A stretch of DNA of 64,000 nucleotides from Rossellomorea aquimaris (GCF_020171925.1 NZ_JAIVAR010000005.1:1-64000); one strand, 5' to 3'; counted from the first letter of the stretch, positions 42,576 to 51,923 are shown. Notes: generated from the sequence alone by a model not told the origin. Numbers and translations are program-made.

Positions 42576-43826
42576 TTAGCAGAACGTATCCTTCGGTTTA
42601 GGCACCGAAAGTCCGAAAAATGGTCTAAGGTATAAAGCAAAGAAAGTACCGGCTAATGCAAGGATGCCCCAAATGTAGCCGTGTAGGCTGAAGGAAGCAA
42701 TCCCTCCGAAATAAGCACCGATGTTACAACCGAACGCCAGGCGTGCACCATATCCCATCAACAGACCGCCAATGACGGATGCTGCTGCATTTTTACCAGT
42801 GATCTTATTGAATCGGAACAGTCCCCCTGCCGCTGATGCAAGGAACGCGCCAAGGATGACACCGAAATTCAAGACCGTGGTCGAATCAGCGAAGATGGAT
42901 GACTGCAGTGCTTCTGCGTTCGCTCCACTCCAATATCCCCAGCTCGCTACATCGACTCCGAACACCGCTGCCGCTTTGGAACCCCAAAGCGCGAATGCCG
43001 AAGTGATTCCCCAAGGATTCCCCCTCGTCATGAGTGTCAGGGCATTCAACACAGCTAGGACGATGGCTGCTGTGAAAAGTGGCCATGAACCGCGAAGGAC
43101 TCTCCTCCACCCTTTCGCTGTTGGAAGTGTAGCCATTCTCGGAGGGTTTTTCTTCTTTTCGATTCTTAAGGTAACCCAAGCAATGAAGCCAAAGAGCAGA
43201 ATGGATACAGCCCACGCACCGAAATAACCGAGTGGCGTCGAAGTCGCAAGTGAAATCGGGGCAAACGAAGGCAGTTCCTCTGTCCAAAATGGAAGATGAG
43301 CTGCCCCGACCGTCGCTCCCACAATGAAGAACAGCAAGGTGATGAACATAACGGAACGCCCTCCACCAATGGCATAGAGTGTACCTGACGCACAACCGCC
43401 TCCAAGCTGCATGCCGACACCGAACATGAATGCACCGACAAGCAGACTCACGCCGACCGGCGATACATACCCGGCAGCTTCACCGCCAAAAAATGTATAA
43501 CCTGTAGCAAGAATTGGCGCAAACAGCGTAACCGCCACCGCAAGCATCAGCATATGAGATCTGAGCGCCTGCCCATTCCCCACTGACACCACTCTACGGA
43601 ATGCGGAAGTGAAACCAAATCTAGCGTGAAACAATGTATATCCCAAAAGCAAACCAAGAACAAGCAATACCGTCTGAGCTATTTCCTGTGTGAATAACAG
43701 ATAAATGGCAAGAATGGCCGCCACCACCAAGCCCCCAACCACTAAAGAAGTCTGAGGCGGATTCAGCTCAGCACTCCCCTTCTTTGGTCCTTTTGTTTCA
43801 TCTATAGGTTGAACATAGCTTCCCAT
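42576..43826 (-). CDS. YeeE/YedE family (TsuA-like) thiosulfate/sulfur transporter
   Basis: A 416-residue protein with about 12 membrane helices of the YeeE/YedE family. Two copies of the sulfur-handling motif are present: GMQLGGGCASGTLYAIGGG in the first half and RLAFGCNIGAYFGGIA in the second. In TsuA such cysteines relay thiosulfate. No TusA-like TsuB partner or rhodanese gene lies next to it in this window. The N terminus is a 25-residue hydrophilic extension. It starts after AAGGAGG. Confidence 0.85.
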   Translation of the reverse strand: MGSYVQPIDETKGPKKGSAELNPPQTSLVVGGLVVAAILAIYLLFTQEIAQTVLLVLGLLLGYTLFHARFGFTSAFRRVVSVGNGQALRSHMLMLAVAVTLFAPILATGYTFFGGEAAGYVSPVGVSLLVGAFMFGVGMQLGGGCASGTLYAIGGGRSVMFITLLFFIVGATVGAAHLPFWTEELPSFAPISLATSTPLGYFGAWAVSILLFGFIAWVTLRIEKKKNPPRMATLPTAKGWRRVLRGSWPLFTAAIVLAVLNALTLMTRGNPWGITSAFALWGSKAAAVFGVDVASWGYWSGANAEALQSSIFADSTTVLNFGVILGAFLASAAGGLFRFNKITGKNAAASVIGGLLMGYGARLAFGCNIGAYFGGIASFSLHGYIWGILALAGTFFALYLRPFFGLSVPKPKDTFC

Positions 43827-44074
43827 GTCTTTTCCTCCTTAATCTGATTGATTTAGTTGGAATTCATTTTCATATGGTAATGGATTTGGAGGGAGATGTC
43901 AAAAGGGCTGTTTTGGGGAGTGACTCTATGCTTGGTGCTGTGTGGAGATGATGGTTGATGACCAAGATCGGATTGGGGAAAGGATTTAGTAGAATTCTTT
44001 GTGTTATGTGGTCGGTTGGTTGGTTAGTTGGTAATGTGTAGGGCTGATGGTAGAGGGCGGAATGGTGATTGGCG

Positions 44075-45043
44075 TTAGTGGAATTCTTTATGGTAAATGG
44101 TTGCTCTTGTGGTGCCGGTGGTTTTTAGGTTGAGGGAGCTTAAAAGATTGCGAGCTGTTTTTGGGGACTGAATGTCAAGTAAAGTTCTAAGTTCTTTATT
44201 AGTAATTGATGGTTTTATTAACAAAAAATAATCTTCTATCGTTTGCTGATGTGCTAGCTTTGATGTGAAATGACATTGAGAGCAACCCCACGTTCTACAC
44301 TGCCTCTCCATTTTCCCTGAGCAACGTTCACACCTGATTCCTTGGATAGTATCCGATTCATCTATTCCATATTGATCGAGGATGTTTGTATAGCCTGGTT
44401 CATGGCTATTTAAAAGGACTCTCTTAATTTTACTAATATCCTTCTTACTGGCAACTTCTTTTGTGTAAATATGATTCAGTTTACTGATTTCATCGATTAA
44501 ATTTTGCGCATGGATCATTTTTGAATAGGGAGATGAAAGTGTTTGGCCTTTTGCTACTTTTAAGATCGTTTTAGGGTTGCTGACCACAACAAAAAAGATA
44601 ATCGGGGGCATAGTCAAATTATTATCATAGAAGAAGCGTTGCAAGAGGAGTTTCTGGCGCTGTGCCTGCGAAATCGGATCAGGGAACCCAGTCTCGACCC
44701 CATCATAATACTTGGTGAGTTGATTAAATTTAGGATCAATCGTTAAAGTACCGGAGATATTCTTTATTTCAAGAATCAAACAATAATAGGCGGTGACAAG
44801 TAGTGAGTCAATTTGAAAGTGGTAAGGGGGCAGGGGGAGTCTCAAATCATTAAAGATTAAGTACTTTTTTTCAGACAGAAAGCTCAAATGGTAATCAATC
44901 GCCTTCTCCCCACTAAATCCAGCTAATCTCTTCTTTAAATCTTGTTGCAGTAGTGGGATTTTTGAATGAGTTTGAACGATATTTCTAAGTAGAGCTTCAG
45001 TCTGTTCTATCTTCAACGGTATTCTTCTATTTTTTACGAACAA
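44075..45043 (-). CDS. NERD domain protein with C-terminal zinc ribbon
   Basis: A 322-residue protein. The NERD (nuclease-related) domain occupies about 45-160: GEKAIDYHLSFL, then FQIDSLLVTAYYCLILEIKN, which gives the D...ExK nuclease-like triad. A four-cysteine zinc ribbon follows at about 235-260 (CERC...CSQC). A final helical segment LLDIQSPKTARNLLSSLN looks like a small winged helix. The start is TTG with AAAGGAG 8 nt upstream. The activity is unproven in bacilli; some relatives are linked to DNA processing or plasmid/defence functions. The long repeat array begins about 90 bp upstream. Confidence 0.82.
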   Translation of the reverse strand: MFVKNRRIPLKIEQTEALLRNIVQTHSKIPLLQQDLKKRLAGFSGEKAIDYHLSFLSEKKYLIFNDLRLPLPPYHFQIDSLLVTAYYCLILEIKNISGTLTIDPKFNQLTKYYDGVETGFPDPISQAQRQKLLLQRFFYDNNLTMPPIIFFVVVSNPKTILKVAKGQTLSSPYSKMIHAQNLIDEISKLNHIYTKEVASKKDISKIKRVLLNSHEPGYTNILDQYGIDESDTIQGIRCERCSGKMERQCRTWGCSQCHFTSKLAHQQTIEDYFLLIKPSITNKELRTLLDIQSPKTARNLLSSLNLKTTGTTRATIYHKEFH

Positions 45044-45134
45044 TTGATCACTCCTTTTTCGATTATCTAAATATACTTCTCCATAATTTGTAAAAATCCT
45101 CCTTTTTCAAGAGATAAATAGGTAATTTTTATCT

Positions 45135-45440
45135 GATTAGACCCTTCGTTGAAACGATTCACCCTTTGAATTAAATAATCGTGCCTCTTTTTTGATGATT
45201 ACGCCCTTTAAACAAATGATTCTACCCTTCATCCTGATCATTCTGCCCTTCATGTTGAATACGCTTTGATCCAACGCCTGCCAAACCGTCAATTTGTCCA
45301 AACCCTTCTAAAAAGACCATTTCCCTTCTTCATTTAGCAACAACACTCCCGTTTACTACACAATCCAGCCAAAACTACAACGTGGACGCCCCTCTCACCT
45401 GAAAAACCGCTTCACGTGTCGGGCTTAAATATGTAATTAC
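45135..45440. repeat. Long tandem repeat, copy 1 (about 300 bp)
   Basis: First copy of a non-genic tandem array. It opens with 21-bp sub-repeats (GATT...CCCTT phase at 45135, 45156, 45176, 45197, 45218 and 45239). Then follow a TTGATCCAACGCCTGCC block, an A-rich part, and a conserved tail ending TTCACGTGTCGGGC and the A/T stretch before the next copy. Confidence 0.9.
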
Positions 45441-45732
45441 ACCCTTCATTGAAACGATTCACCCTTTGAATTAAATAATCGTGCCTCTTTTTTGATGATT
45501 ACGCCCTTTAAACAAATGATTCTACCCTTCATCCTGATCATTCTGCCCTTCATGTTGAATACGCTTTGATCCAACGCCTGCCAAACCGTCAATTTGTCAA
45601 AACCCTTATAAAAAGACCATTCCCCTTAGCAACAACACTCCCGTTTTCTACACAATCCAGCCAAAACTACAACGTGGATGCCCCTCTCACCTGAAAAACC
45701 GCTTCACGTGTCGGTCTTAAATATGTAATTAC
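45441..45732. repeat. Long tandem repeat, copy 2 (292 bp)
   Basis: Same organisation as copy 1 with few substitutions. An 8-bp deletion occurs in the central CCTT/TTAGC region, which accounts for the shorter length. Confidence 0.9.
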
Positions 45733-46032
45733 ACCCTTCATTGAAATGATTCACCCTTTAAACTAAATAATCGTGCCTCTTTTTTGATGATTACGCCCTT
45801 TAAACGAATGATTCTACCCTTCATCCTGGTCATTCTGCCTTTCATGTTGAGTACGCTTTGATCCAACGCCTGCCAAACCGTCAATTTGTCAAAACCCTTC
45901 TAAAAAGACCATTTCCCTCTCCCATTTAGCAACAACACTCCTGTTTACTACACAATCCAACCAAAACTACAACGTGGATGCCCCTCTCACCTGAAAAACC
46001 GCTTCACGTGTCTGGCTTAAATATGTAATTAC
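45733..46032. repeat. Long tandem repeat, copy 3 (300 bp)
   Basis: Like copy 1, with shared variants (AAACGAATG in place of AAACAAATG; CCTGGTC in place of CCTGATC) that recur in copies 4 and 5. These copies are therefore more closely related to each other. Confidence 0.9.
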
Positions 46033-46322
46033 ACCCTTCATTGAAATGATTCACCCTTTAAACTAAATAATCGTGCCGATCTTTCAATGATTACGCCCTT
46101 CAAACGAATGATTCTACCCTTCATCCTGGTCATTCTGCCCTTCATGTTGAATACGCTTTGATCCAACGCCTGCCAAACCGTCAATTTGTCAAAACCCTTC
46201 TAAAAAGACCATTTCCCTTTAACAACACTCCCGTTTTCTACACAATCTAGCCAAAACTACAACGTGGATGCCCCTCTCACCTGAAAAACCGCTTCACGTG
46301 TCTGGCTTAAATATGTAATTAC
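46033..46322. repeat. Long tandem repeat, copy 4 (290 bp)
   Basis: Shares with copy 5 a changed block before the micro-ORF (GCCGATCTTTCAATG in place of GCCTCTTTTTTGATG). A deletion in the middle removes part of the TTTAGC segment. Confidence 0.9.
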
Positions 46323-46490
46323 ACCCTTCATTGAAATAATTCACCCTTTAAACTAAATAATCGTGCCGATCTTTCAATGATTACGCCCTTCAAACGAATG
46401 ATTCTACCCTTCATCCTGGTTATTCTGCCTTTCATGTCAAATGTTCTTAAATCATCGCCTGCCAAACCGTCAATTTGTCAAAACCCATTT
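46323..46490. repeat. Long tandem repeat, truncated copy 5
   Basis: Keeps the 21-bp sub-repeat part, then diverges after TTTCATGTCAAATG and ends soon after CAATTTGTCAAAACCC. Beyond it lies a C/A-rich stretch (46491-46640) with an imperfect direct repeat near CCCATAC(C/A)ACCACAATCC and no gene. Confidence 0.85.
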
Positions 46491-46642
46491 CAAAAAACCC
46501 CATACCACCACAATCCTCCATCCAACGCCAATACCCCATACAACCACAATCCAGCCAAAACAGACTAACGCCAAACATACATCTTCAAAAGCATCCAACC
46601 AGAGATTAGACCACATACTCCTACCAACACCTAATAAACAAA

Positions 46643-46671
46643 TAAAAAAACCCGCCATACATCAGGCGGGT
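46643..46671 (-). terminator. Terminator after the enoyl-CoA hydratase gene
   Basis: An ACCCGCC/GGCGGGT stem (46650-46656 with 46665-46671) is followed by seven T on the minus strand. Confidence 0.88.
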
Positions 46672-46679
46672 CTACTAAG

Positions 46680-47456
46680 TTATTTCCCCTTGAACTCAGG
46701 CTTCCTCTTTTCACTGAATGCGAGTAAGGCTTCTACCCGGTCTTCTGTGGGGATGGTGATTTCGTATGCTTTTCGTTCGATTTGGAGGCCGGTTTGAAGG
46801 TCTGTGTTCATTCCGTTCTTCACGGCGAATTTGGCCTGTTGGAGTGCGATTGGCCCGTTGGAGAGCATCGGCTCGACAAATGATTGCACTTCTTCGAGGA
46901 AGTTGTCCTTGCTTACGACCTTTGTCACCAATCCAATCTGATGAGCTTCTTCAGACGTCAATCGCTTTGCGGTGAGGATGAGCTCGAGTGCCTTGGATTC
47001 ACCGATCAGTCGCGGAAGGCGCTGTGTCCCGCCCGCACCTGGGATGATGGCGAGGCTTGTTTCGGTGAGACCCATTGATGTGCCTGACACTGCCAGCCTG
47101 AAGTCACAGGCGAGGGCAAGCTCCATTCCGCCTCCGAATGCATAACCGTTCATGGCTGCGACCGTCGGCTGTGGCAGGGTGGCGACCGATTGGAATACTT
47201 CACCGATTTTGTATACGTTACGGAGGACTTGTGCTTCCGTCAACGTTTTTCGTTCCTTAAGATCAGCCCCTACGCTGAATGCTTTATTGCCGCTTCCCGT
47301 GAAGATGACCACGCGGACATCCGGGTTGATTCTGAGTGCCTCGACGATTTTGTGTAATTCGTTTAACGTATCATAATTAAAGGCATTCATCGCCTCTGGA
47401 CGATTGATTGTGACATATGCAGTATGACCCTTTTGTTCAAGCAAAATAGATTCCAC
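46680..47456 (-). CDS. Enoyl-CoA hydratase/isomerase family protein
   Basis: A 258-residue crotonase-fold enzyme. The oxyanion motifs are GNKAFSVGADLKER and MNGYAFGGGMELALACDFRLA. The catalytic Glu pair of hydratases is seen in GLTETSLAIIPGAGGTQRLPRL. The likely reaction is hydration of trans-2-enoyl-CoA in beta-oxidation; the exact chain preference is unknown. The GTG at 47456 is chosen because GGGGAG precedes it by 9 nt and the length then fits the family; the ORF extends 16 codons further upstream. It follows lcfB on the same strand, separated by a terminator. Confidence 0.88.
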   Translation of the reverse strand: MESILLEQKGHTAYVTINRPEAMNAFNYDTLNELHKIVEALRINPDVRVVIFTGSGNKAFSVGADLKERKTLTEAQVLRNVYKIGEVFQSVATLPQPTVAAMNGYAFGGGMELALACDFRLAVSGTSMGLTETSLAIIPGAGGTQRLPRLIGESKALELILTAKRLTSEEAHQIGLVTKVVSKDNFLEEVQSFVEPMLSNGPIALQQAKFAVKNGMNTDLQTGLQIERKAYEITIPTEDRVEALLAFSEKRKPEFKGK

Positions 47457-47570
47457 TATTCTGTTCTCCCCTTTGTATGCAATATTTTTCCCCATACATA
47501 TCATTCGACAAAAGATTTGGAAACCCTTTCAATGTTTTTCACCCAGATTCCAAATGACACCATCACCTGC

Positions 47571-47605
47571 AAAAAAAGATGCCCAGCCGTTGACAGCTGG
47601 ACATC
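47571..47605 (-). terminator. Terminator after lcfB
   Basis: A GATGTCCAGC/GCTGGGCATC hairpin is followed on the minus strand by TTTTTTT, 12 nt after the lcfB stop. Confidence 0.8.
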
Positions 47606-47616
47606 CCTTCTTAACT

Positions 47617-49173
47617 TCAGGATTGAAGGACTTGCTCCTTAAGAGCTCTTCTCAAAATCTTTCCTGTCGTATTTTTAGGAAGCTCCTCCAGGAATTCGAT
47701 ATGTGAAGGAAGCTTATATTTGGCTAAGTGATCTTTGCAATAGTCCATAACTGCTTGTTCGGAAAGGGATGGATCATTCCTGACGATATAGCAGCTTACC
47801 GCTTCTCCCATTTCTGGGTGTGGCACACCGATCACGGCTGCTTCAACGATGGAAGGGTGGTTGTATAGAACTTCTTCGACTTCGCGCGGGTAGACGTTGT
47901 AGCCCCCGACGATGATGAGTTCTTTTTTGCGGTCGACGATAAAGAAATAGCCTTCTTCATCCATTCTCGCAAGGTCCCCTGTATAAAGCCAGCCGTCGCG
48001 GATGGTGGCAGCCGACTCTTCCTCCATCTGATAATAGCCCTTCATGACGTTCGGACCCTTGACGATCAGTTCCCCGACCTGTCCGACAGGCACTTCATCA
48101 CCAAGTTCATCGACTACTTTGTTCTCTACGTTCATGATCGATGTTCCGATCGAGCCTGGTTTTCTCGGACGATCGAGCGGATTGAAACATGTGACAGGTG
48201 AAGCTTCGGATAATCCGTAGCCTTCTGAAATCATGACATTGAACTTTTTCTCAAAGTTCTTCAGGAGCGCCACTGGTAAGGAGGCACCGCCTGAAATGCA
48301 AAGTCTCAAGGAAGATAGATCTTCAGGGTTTCCTTCAGGATATTGATACAGGAAGTTGTACATCGTCGGGACACCTGCAAATACAGTCGGTTGAAATGTC
48401 TTAGACAAGGCAAAGATTTCTTTCGGACTGAAGCGCGGTACAATCAACAATGTGGCCCCGGTCATAAGTGGTGCATTCAGGACGACCGTCAGGCAGAACA
48501 CGTGAAACATCGGAAGTGCCGTAATGACGCGGTCTTCTTCGTTCATCTTTAAGTAACTGCCGACATCCATCGCATTAGAAAAGATGTTTTTATGTGTCAG
48601 CATGGCGCCCTTTGGCTTTCCTGTTGTGCCGGACGTATAAAGAATGATTGCCACTTCCTCTTCATCCATTTCCGGCCCTTTGAAATTCATGTCACCCCGG
48701 GACAGAACGTCTGTAAACGATTTCAATTTCGGGTTTACAGAAGACACCTGTTCCAGATTGATCCCCTTTGCGCGCTCGTCACCCGATTCACATAGGATAA
48801 AGTGATGTACATCAGGCAGCATATGCTGCATCTTTTCGATCAATGGAAGAAGCAAATCCAATGTAACGATTGCTTTCACGTCTCCATTTTTCAAAATATA
48901 ACCGATTTCGTCCGGTGTATATATCGGATTGACGGGAATGACCTTCAACCCGAGGCGCAAAGCACCATACAAGCCGATGATAAAATGCGGTGAGTTACCA
49001 AGTACCAGTGCGATGTGATCCCCTTTTTTCAATCCCAACTGTTCCAGCCCACCCGCGAATTTTGACACAGCGGCATTCAACTCTCCGTATGTACTCGAAT
49101 GAGACAAGAAATGGTAAGCAGTCTTATCTGATTTTTCCGCAGCAATTTGTTCTAACCGTGATGAAATGTTCAA
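47617..49173 (-). CDS. lcfB: Long-chain fatty acid-CoA ligase LcfB (YhfL)
   Basis: A 518-residue AMP-forming ligase. [20 protein letters not shown] is the nucleotide loop, [18 protein letters not shown] the A5 region, and [28 protein letters not shown] the A7/A8 region. The catalytic Lys is near [13 protein letters not shown]. It activates long-chain fatty acids for beta-oxidation. The start is TTG at 49173 after GGGGAGGGAG. A FadR operator lies 24 nt upstream, and B. subtilis lcfB is a FadR target, so repression in the absence of long-chain acyl-CoA is likely. Confidence 0.92.
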   Translation of the reverse strand: MNISSRLEQIAAEKSDKTAYHFLSHSSTYGELNAAVSKFAGGLEQLGLKKGDHIALVLGNSPHFIIGLYGALRLGLKVIPVNPIYTPDEIGYILKNGDVKAIVTLDLLLPLIEKMQHMLPDVHHFILCESGDERAKGINLEQVSSVNPKLKSFTDVLSRGDMNFKGPEMDEEEVAIILYTSGTTGKPKGAMLTHKNIFSNAMDVGSYLKMNEEDRVITALPMFHVFCLTVVLNAPLMTGATLLIVPRFSPKEIFALSKTFQPTVFAGVPTMYNFLYQYPEGNPEDLSSLRLCISGGASLPVALLKNFEKKFNVMISEGYGLSEASPVTCFNPLDRPRKPGSIGTSIMNVENKVVDELGDEVPVGQVGELIVKGPNVMKGYYQMEEESAATIRDGWLYTGDLARMDEEGYFFIVDRKKELIIVGGYNVYPREVEEVLYNHPSIVEAAVIGVPHPEMGEAVSCYIVRNDPSLSEQAVMDYCKDHLAKYKLPSHIEFLEELPKNTTGKILRRALKEQVLQS

Positions 49174-49196
49174 AGTACTCCCTCCCCTTGTTCAAA

Positions 49197-49214
49197 TGAA
49201 TGAATGGTCATTCA
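49197..49214 (-). promoter_or_regulatory. FadR operator upstream of lcfB
   Basis: TGAATGAATGGTCATTCA matches the Bacillus FadR box (TGAATGAMTANTCATTCA) at all but one position. It is an almost perfect palindrome, placed between promoter and start of lcfB. Confidence 0.85.
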
Positions 49215-49302
49215 TCTAAGTATTAAAAGTATTCAAAATATATTTTATATAAAGAATTCTATTAATACAAGTACCCCGCTTGAGAAAAACTCCCAAAGAA
49301 TA

Positions 49303-49326
49303 GTAGAAAAGACTGCCCCATAGGGA
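49303..49326 (-). terminator. Terminator after the M14 peptidase gene
   Basis: A GGCTGTCCC/GGGGCAGTC hairpin is followed on the minus strand by TTTTC. Confidence 0.7.
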
Positions 49327-49338
49327 CAGCCTTACTCT

Positions 49339-51756
49339 TTAAGATGTTTTGTTCGATCCGGAGAAGATGGCATTCGACACCAGTCGGAACAGGTAGTCTG
49401 TATGGTCGCGGAATGTTGGTTCCAATCCGATGAATAGGATATTCCCGTCCTTCACCATGACCGGTTTCCCCTGCGCTTGCCCACTATCTTTCCAGTGACC
49501 GGCCATAAAGAAATCTTCGCTATCTTTATAGGTTGATAACACTTCCTTGTCCTCTGCATTTGAGTACCAGGTCGGTTGGTAAACAAATCCGATATCCGTG
49601 GCGCCATAACCGGCTGTATATGTTGAATCACCATGCGTAAGCTCGACAATCCCGTTGCTGTTTGAGCCGCCCGTTTTCACTTCTACATCACTCAAGCCGA
49701 GTTTGACCGATGCTTGGGAAGCGCCAGCCCCGATTGCCAGATAGTTCCCACCTTCTTCAATAAAACTTCTCACGTTTGCCTTAAACGCATCATATTGAGC
49801 GGCATCCTGTAGTCCAAACTCCTGGTTGGCAGTACTATTTTCATAAGAAATCAAATTTGATTTTCCATTATAGATGAATACATCGGTTTCTCCCAATCCT
49901 TCTTCGGCTACCTGCACAGGTGTTTTCTCAATAACTTGGAATCCAAGGCGCTCCAACGCCAATTTTGTTCCGGAATGAGATTGAGATTTATTGATACCAC
50001 CGTCTTTGAGGATGGTAACAGTCTGGGCGGAAATTTCTTTTGCCTCCTCGGGAATCACCTCACTGGAGATGGTTACATCTGCATCCTTTACAAGGGTCTG
50101 AAGTTCGGACTTGGCTGAACTGTCGGCATATAATGTGCCGTCGCTCCCCCTGTATAAGGTGTGACCTTTCTTTAATAGCTGATTTGCCATAGATACAGAT
50201 TCCACTGAAGTATTCGGGATGGCATAAGGTCCGTCCCCCATCACTTCACCTTTCGGATCAACTACGCGCACTTCATTGGACTTCACATTCAGTTGCTTTT
50301 CGCTGCTTACCTCAACGGCTTCGAATCCCCATAATTCCGGGAGGTTCCAGGCGGAAATGTCATACATGCTCGGTGTATCTTCCGTAATGTCTTCACCATC
50401 CCAAAGCATCGTATTGGCAAGTCCCGCTTTCGACTGATCCATTGGGACGATGTACGTTCCTTTCGGATAGGTGACACCTTCATACGTAAACTCTTTCTTC
50501 GCTTCTTGCACGGTAATATCATTTTCCTGGAGATGCTCTACAGCTTTTTGAGTCGCCGTTTGATCTTGTTCGTCTCTAGGTAAAATATACGCTGAAGGAA
50601 AATGCCCCTCTTTATGGAAGGGATGATCAAACTGGACGCCGCGCTTAAAGACTTCAATCTGATCTTTAACCATTTCCACCTTGTTATCACTTGCAAAATT
50701 CAGTGCGCCCATTACCGCATCATACGTCCACTTGACGCCATCCCAGTCATTTGTCGGTGCTTCAAGCGTAAAGCCGTATGCCCCGTGATACATCGCATAC
50801 ATCGGAGTGAAGATCGGCGGGTAATCGTCCCATCCTGCGGAATCGTCACGCTGCGGGATGTAGGTACCCTCCATATTCTGATAATCTACTTTTGATGTCG
50901 CCGTATTGGCATTCTCATAGTCAGCCTTATTTCCTACTATGCTTGCTTCCATTGCTTCCGCCTGGCTCATCGCCCATTTTGAATACAGATCATATTCATA
51001 GTTTGGATTATGTGGAGGGGTGCACGGTTCGATCAAACCGGGCTTTGAAGGTCCGCCGTATCCCTTCACATATCCATGAAGATCAAGGAACACCATCGGA
51101 TTCCATTCCGTGATCAGGTCCACCATATGCTTTGTTTCAGGCTGGGACTGAGTGATGAAATCACGATTAAGATCGATTCCATTCCCATTGAAGCGGGTAG
51201 CACCGATGCGACCGTCCGGATTTGCCACCACATTGAAGATCAAGATATGATCTTCCAATACAGATGTCGTCTCCGAGTCGTTTCCGGTTGCAAAACGTTC
51301 AATCAACTGAAGAACGGCATCCGTCCCGACGAACTCTGTTCCGTGAATGGAACCGTTGATCATGACGGGGATTTTCAGATCAGGATGCTGATCGATGAAT
51401 TCCTGTGCCTTTCCAGGGGATTGGATCATTTTTTTGCGAAGACCTTTATAATAACCATACTTTCTTTTTGAAGAAGGATCCGAAATGGTCACCACATACA
51501 TATCCTGTCCGAGTGCAGATTTTGTTTCACTTTTTTCCACTGTCATCCGGTTGCTTATATTGGCTATTGAATCCAACTTTCCTTCTATTTGTGAATATTT
51601 CACAAAGTCATAGTGCTCACTGTTAAAAAGACTTTTCTCCTTTTCATCGAGTTGAGATTGCTGGATGGCCGTCTGAGGAGATTCGGCCAATACGTTGAAA
51701 GGGATGGAAGCCAGGAGGGTAAAGCTGGTCATTCCTGCGATTAGCTTATTTTTCAT
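49339..51756 (-). CDS. Secreted M14 family zinc carboxypeptidase
   Basis: An 805-residue exported peptidase. The signal peptide MKNKLIAGMTSFTLLASIPF ends at NVLAES. The M14 domain (about 70-370) has the zinc ligands in NGSIHGTEFVGTDAV (HxxE) and in MVFLDLHGYVKG (His). NPDGRIGATRFNGNGIDLNRDF carries the substrate-binding Arg/Asn region and GFTLEAPTNDWDG the catalytic Glu. A long C-terminal part (about 500-800) contains a glutamine amidotransferase-like fold (VFIYNGKS; EEGGNYLAIGAGA). It probably digests extracellular peptides or wall peptides; the substrate is unknown. The start follows GGAGG. Confidence 0.88.
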   Translation of the reverse strand: MKNKLIAGMTSFTLLASIPFNVLAESPQTAIQQSQLDEKEKSLFNSEHYDFVKYSQIEGKLDSIANISNRMTVEKSETKSALGQDMYVVTISDPSSKRKYGYYKGLRKKMIQSPGKAQEFIDQHPDLKIPVMINGSIHGTEFVGTDAVLQLIERFATGNDSETTSVLEDHILIFNVVANPDGRIGATRFNGNGIDLNRDFITQSQPETKHMVDLITEWNPMVFLDLHGYVKGYGGPSKPGLIEPCTPPHNPNYEYDLYSKWAMSQAEAMEASIVGNKADYENANTATSKVDYQNMEGTYIPQRDDSAGWDDYPPIFTPMYAMYHGAYGFTLEAPTNDWDGVKWTYDAVMGALNFASDNKVEMVKDQIEVFKRGVQFDHPFHKEGHFPSAYILPRDEQDQTATQKAVEHLQENDITVQEAKKEFTYEGVTYPKGTYIVPMDQSKAGLANTMLWDGEDITEDTPSMYDISAWNLPELWGFEAVEVSSEKQLNVKSNEVRVVDPKGEVMGDGPYAIPNTSVESVSMANQLLKKGHTLYRGSDGTLYADSSAKSELQTLVKDADVTISSEVIPEEAKEISAQTVTILKDGGINKSQSHSGTKLALERLGFQVIEKTPVQVAEEGLGETDVFIYNGKSNLISYENSTANQEFGLQDAAQYDAFKANVRSFIEEGGNYLAIGAGASQASVKLGLSDVEVKTGGSNSNGIVELTHGDSTYTAGYGATDIGFVYQPTWYSNAEDKEVLSTYKDSEDFFMAGHWKDSGQAQGKPVMVKDGNILFIGLEPTFRDHTDYLFRLVSNAIFSGSNKTS

Positions 51757-51923
51757 GTGTGTACCTCCAAATTATGTATTACTATTATAATAGAATAATA
51801 ATTCATTTCGGTACATAAATATTTAGTTCTATGTTTCACATGGTAAAATCCTACCATACATTTTCAATGCCAGTTAGCATCTATGTATTCTTGGGAAGCA
51901 GACCAGGAATCCTTCCAACGAAA

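Larger units (their letters stand above)
45195..46161 (+). other. Four repeated 24-codon hydrophobic micro-ORFs (speculative)
   Basis: Copies 1-4 each contain an ATG-to-stop frame of 24 codons at 45195-45269, 45495-45569, 45787-45861 and 46087-46161. The peptides start MITPFK(Q/R)MILPFIL and end ILPFML(N/S)TL. In copy 5 the frame at 46377 loses the stop and runs to 46568. No Shine-Dalgarno sequence precedes them. TTGAA(A/T) and an AATAAT-like -10 lie just upstream, so a leaderless transcript is conceivable. The frame follows from the 21-bp (7-codon) sub-repeat, so chance is a real alternative. Confidence 0.25.

Noticed and set aside
43970-44095. Duplicated 3' end of the NERD gene
   Set aside because: Only a short TTAGT(A/G)GAATTCTTT similarity at 43986 and 44076; the rest is G/T-rich low complexity, so a true duplication is not supported.
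45135-46490. CRISPR array
   Set aside because: Repeats are 290-300 bp, contiguous and internally periodic; there are no short identical repeats with unique spacers and no cas genes.
46441-46797. 118-codon frame entering the enoyl-CoA hydratase gene antisense
   Set aside because: It overlaps the hydratase gene and its terminator, lacks a ribosome-binding site and has low-complexity Thr/His/Pro composition.
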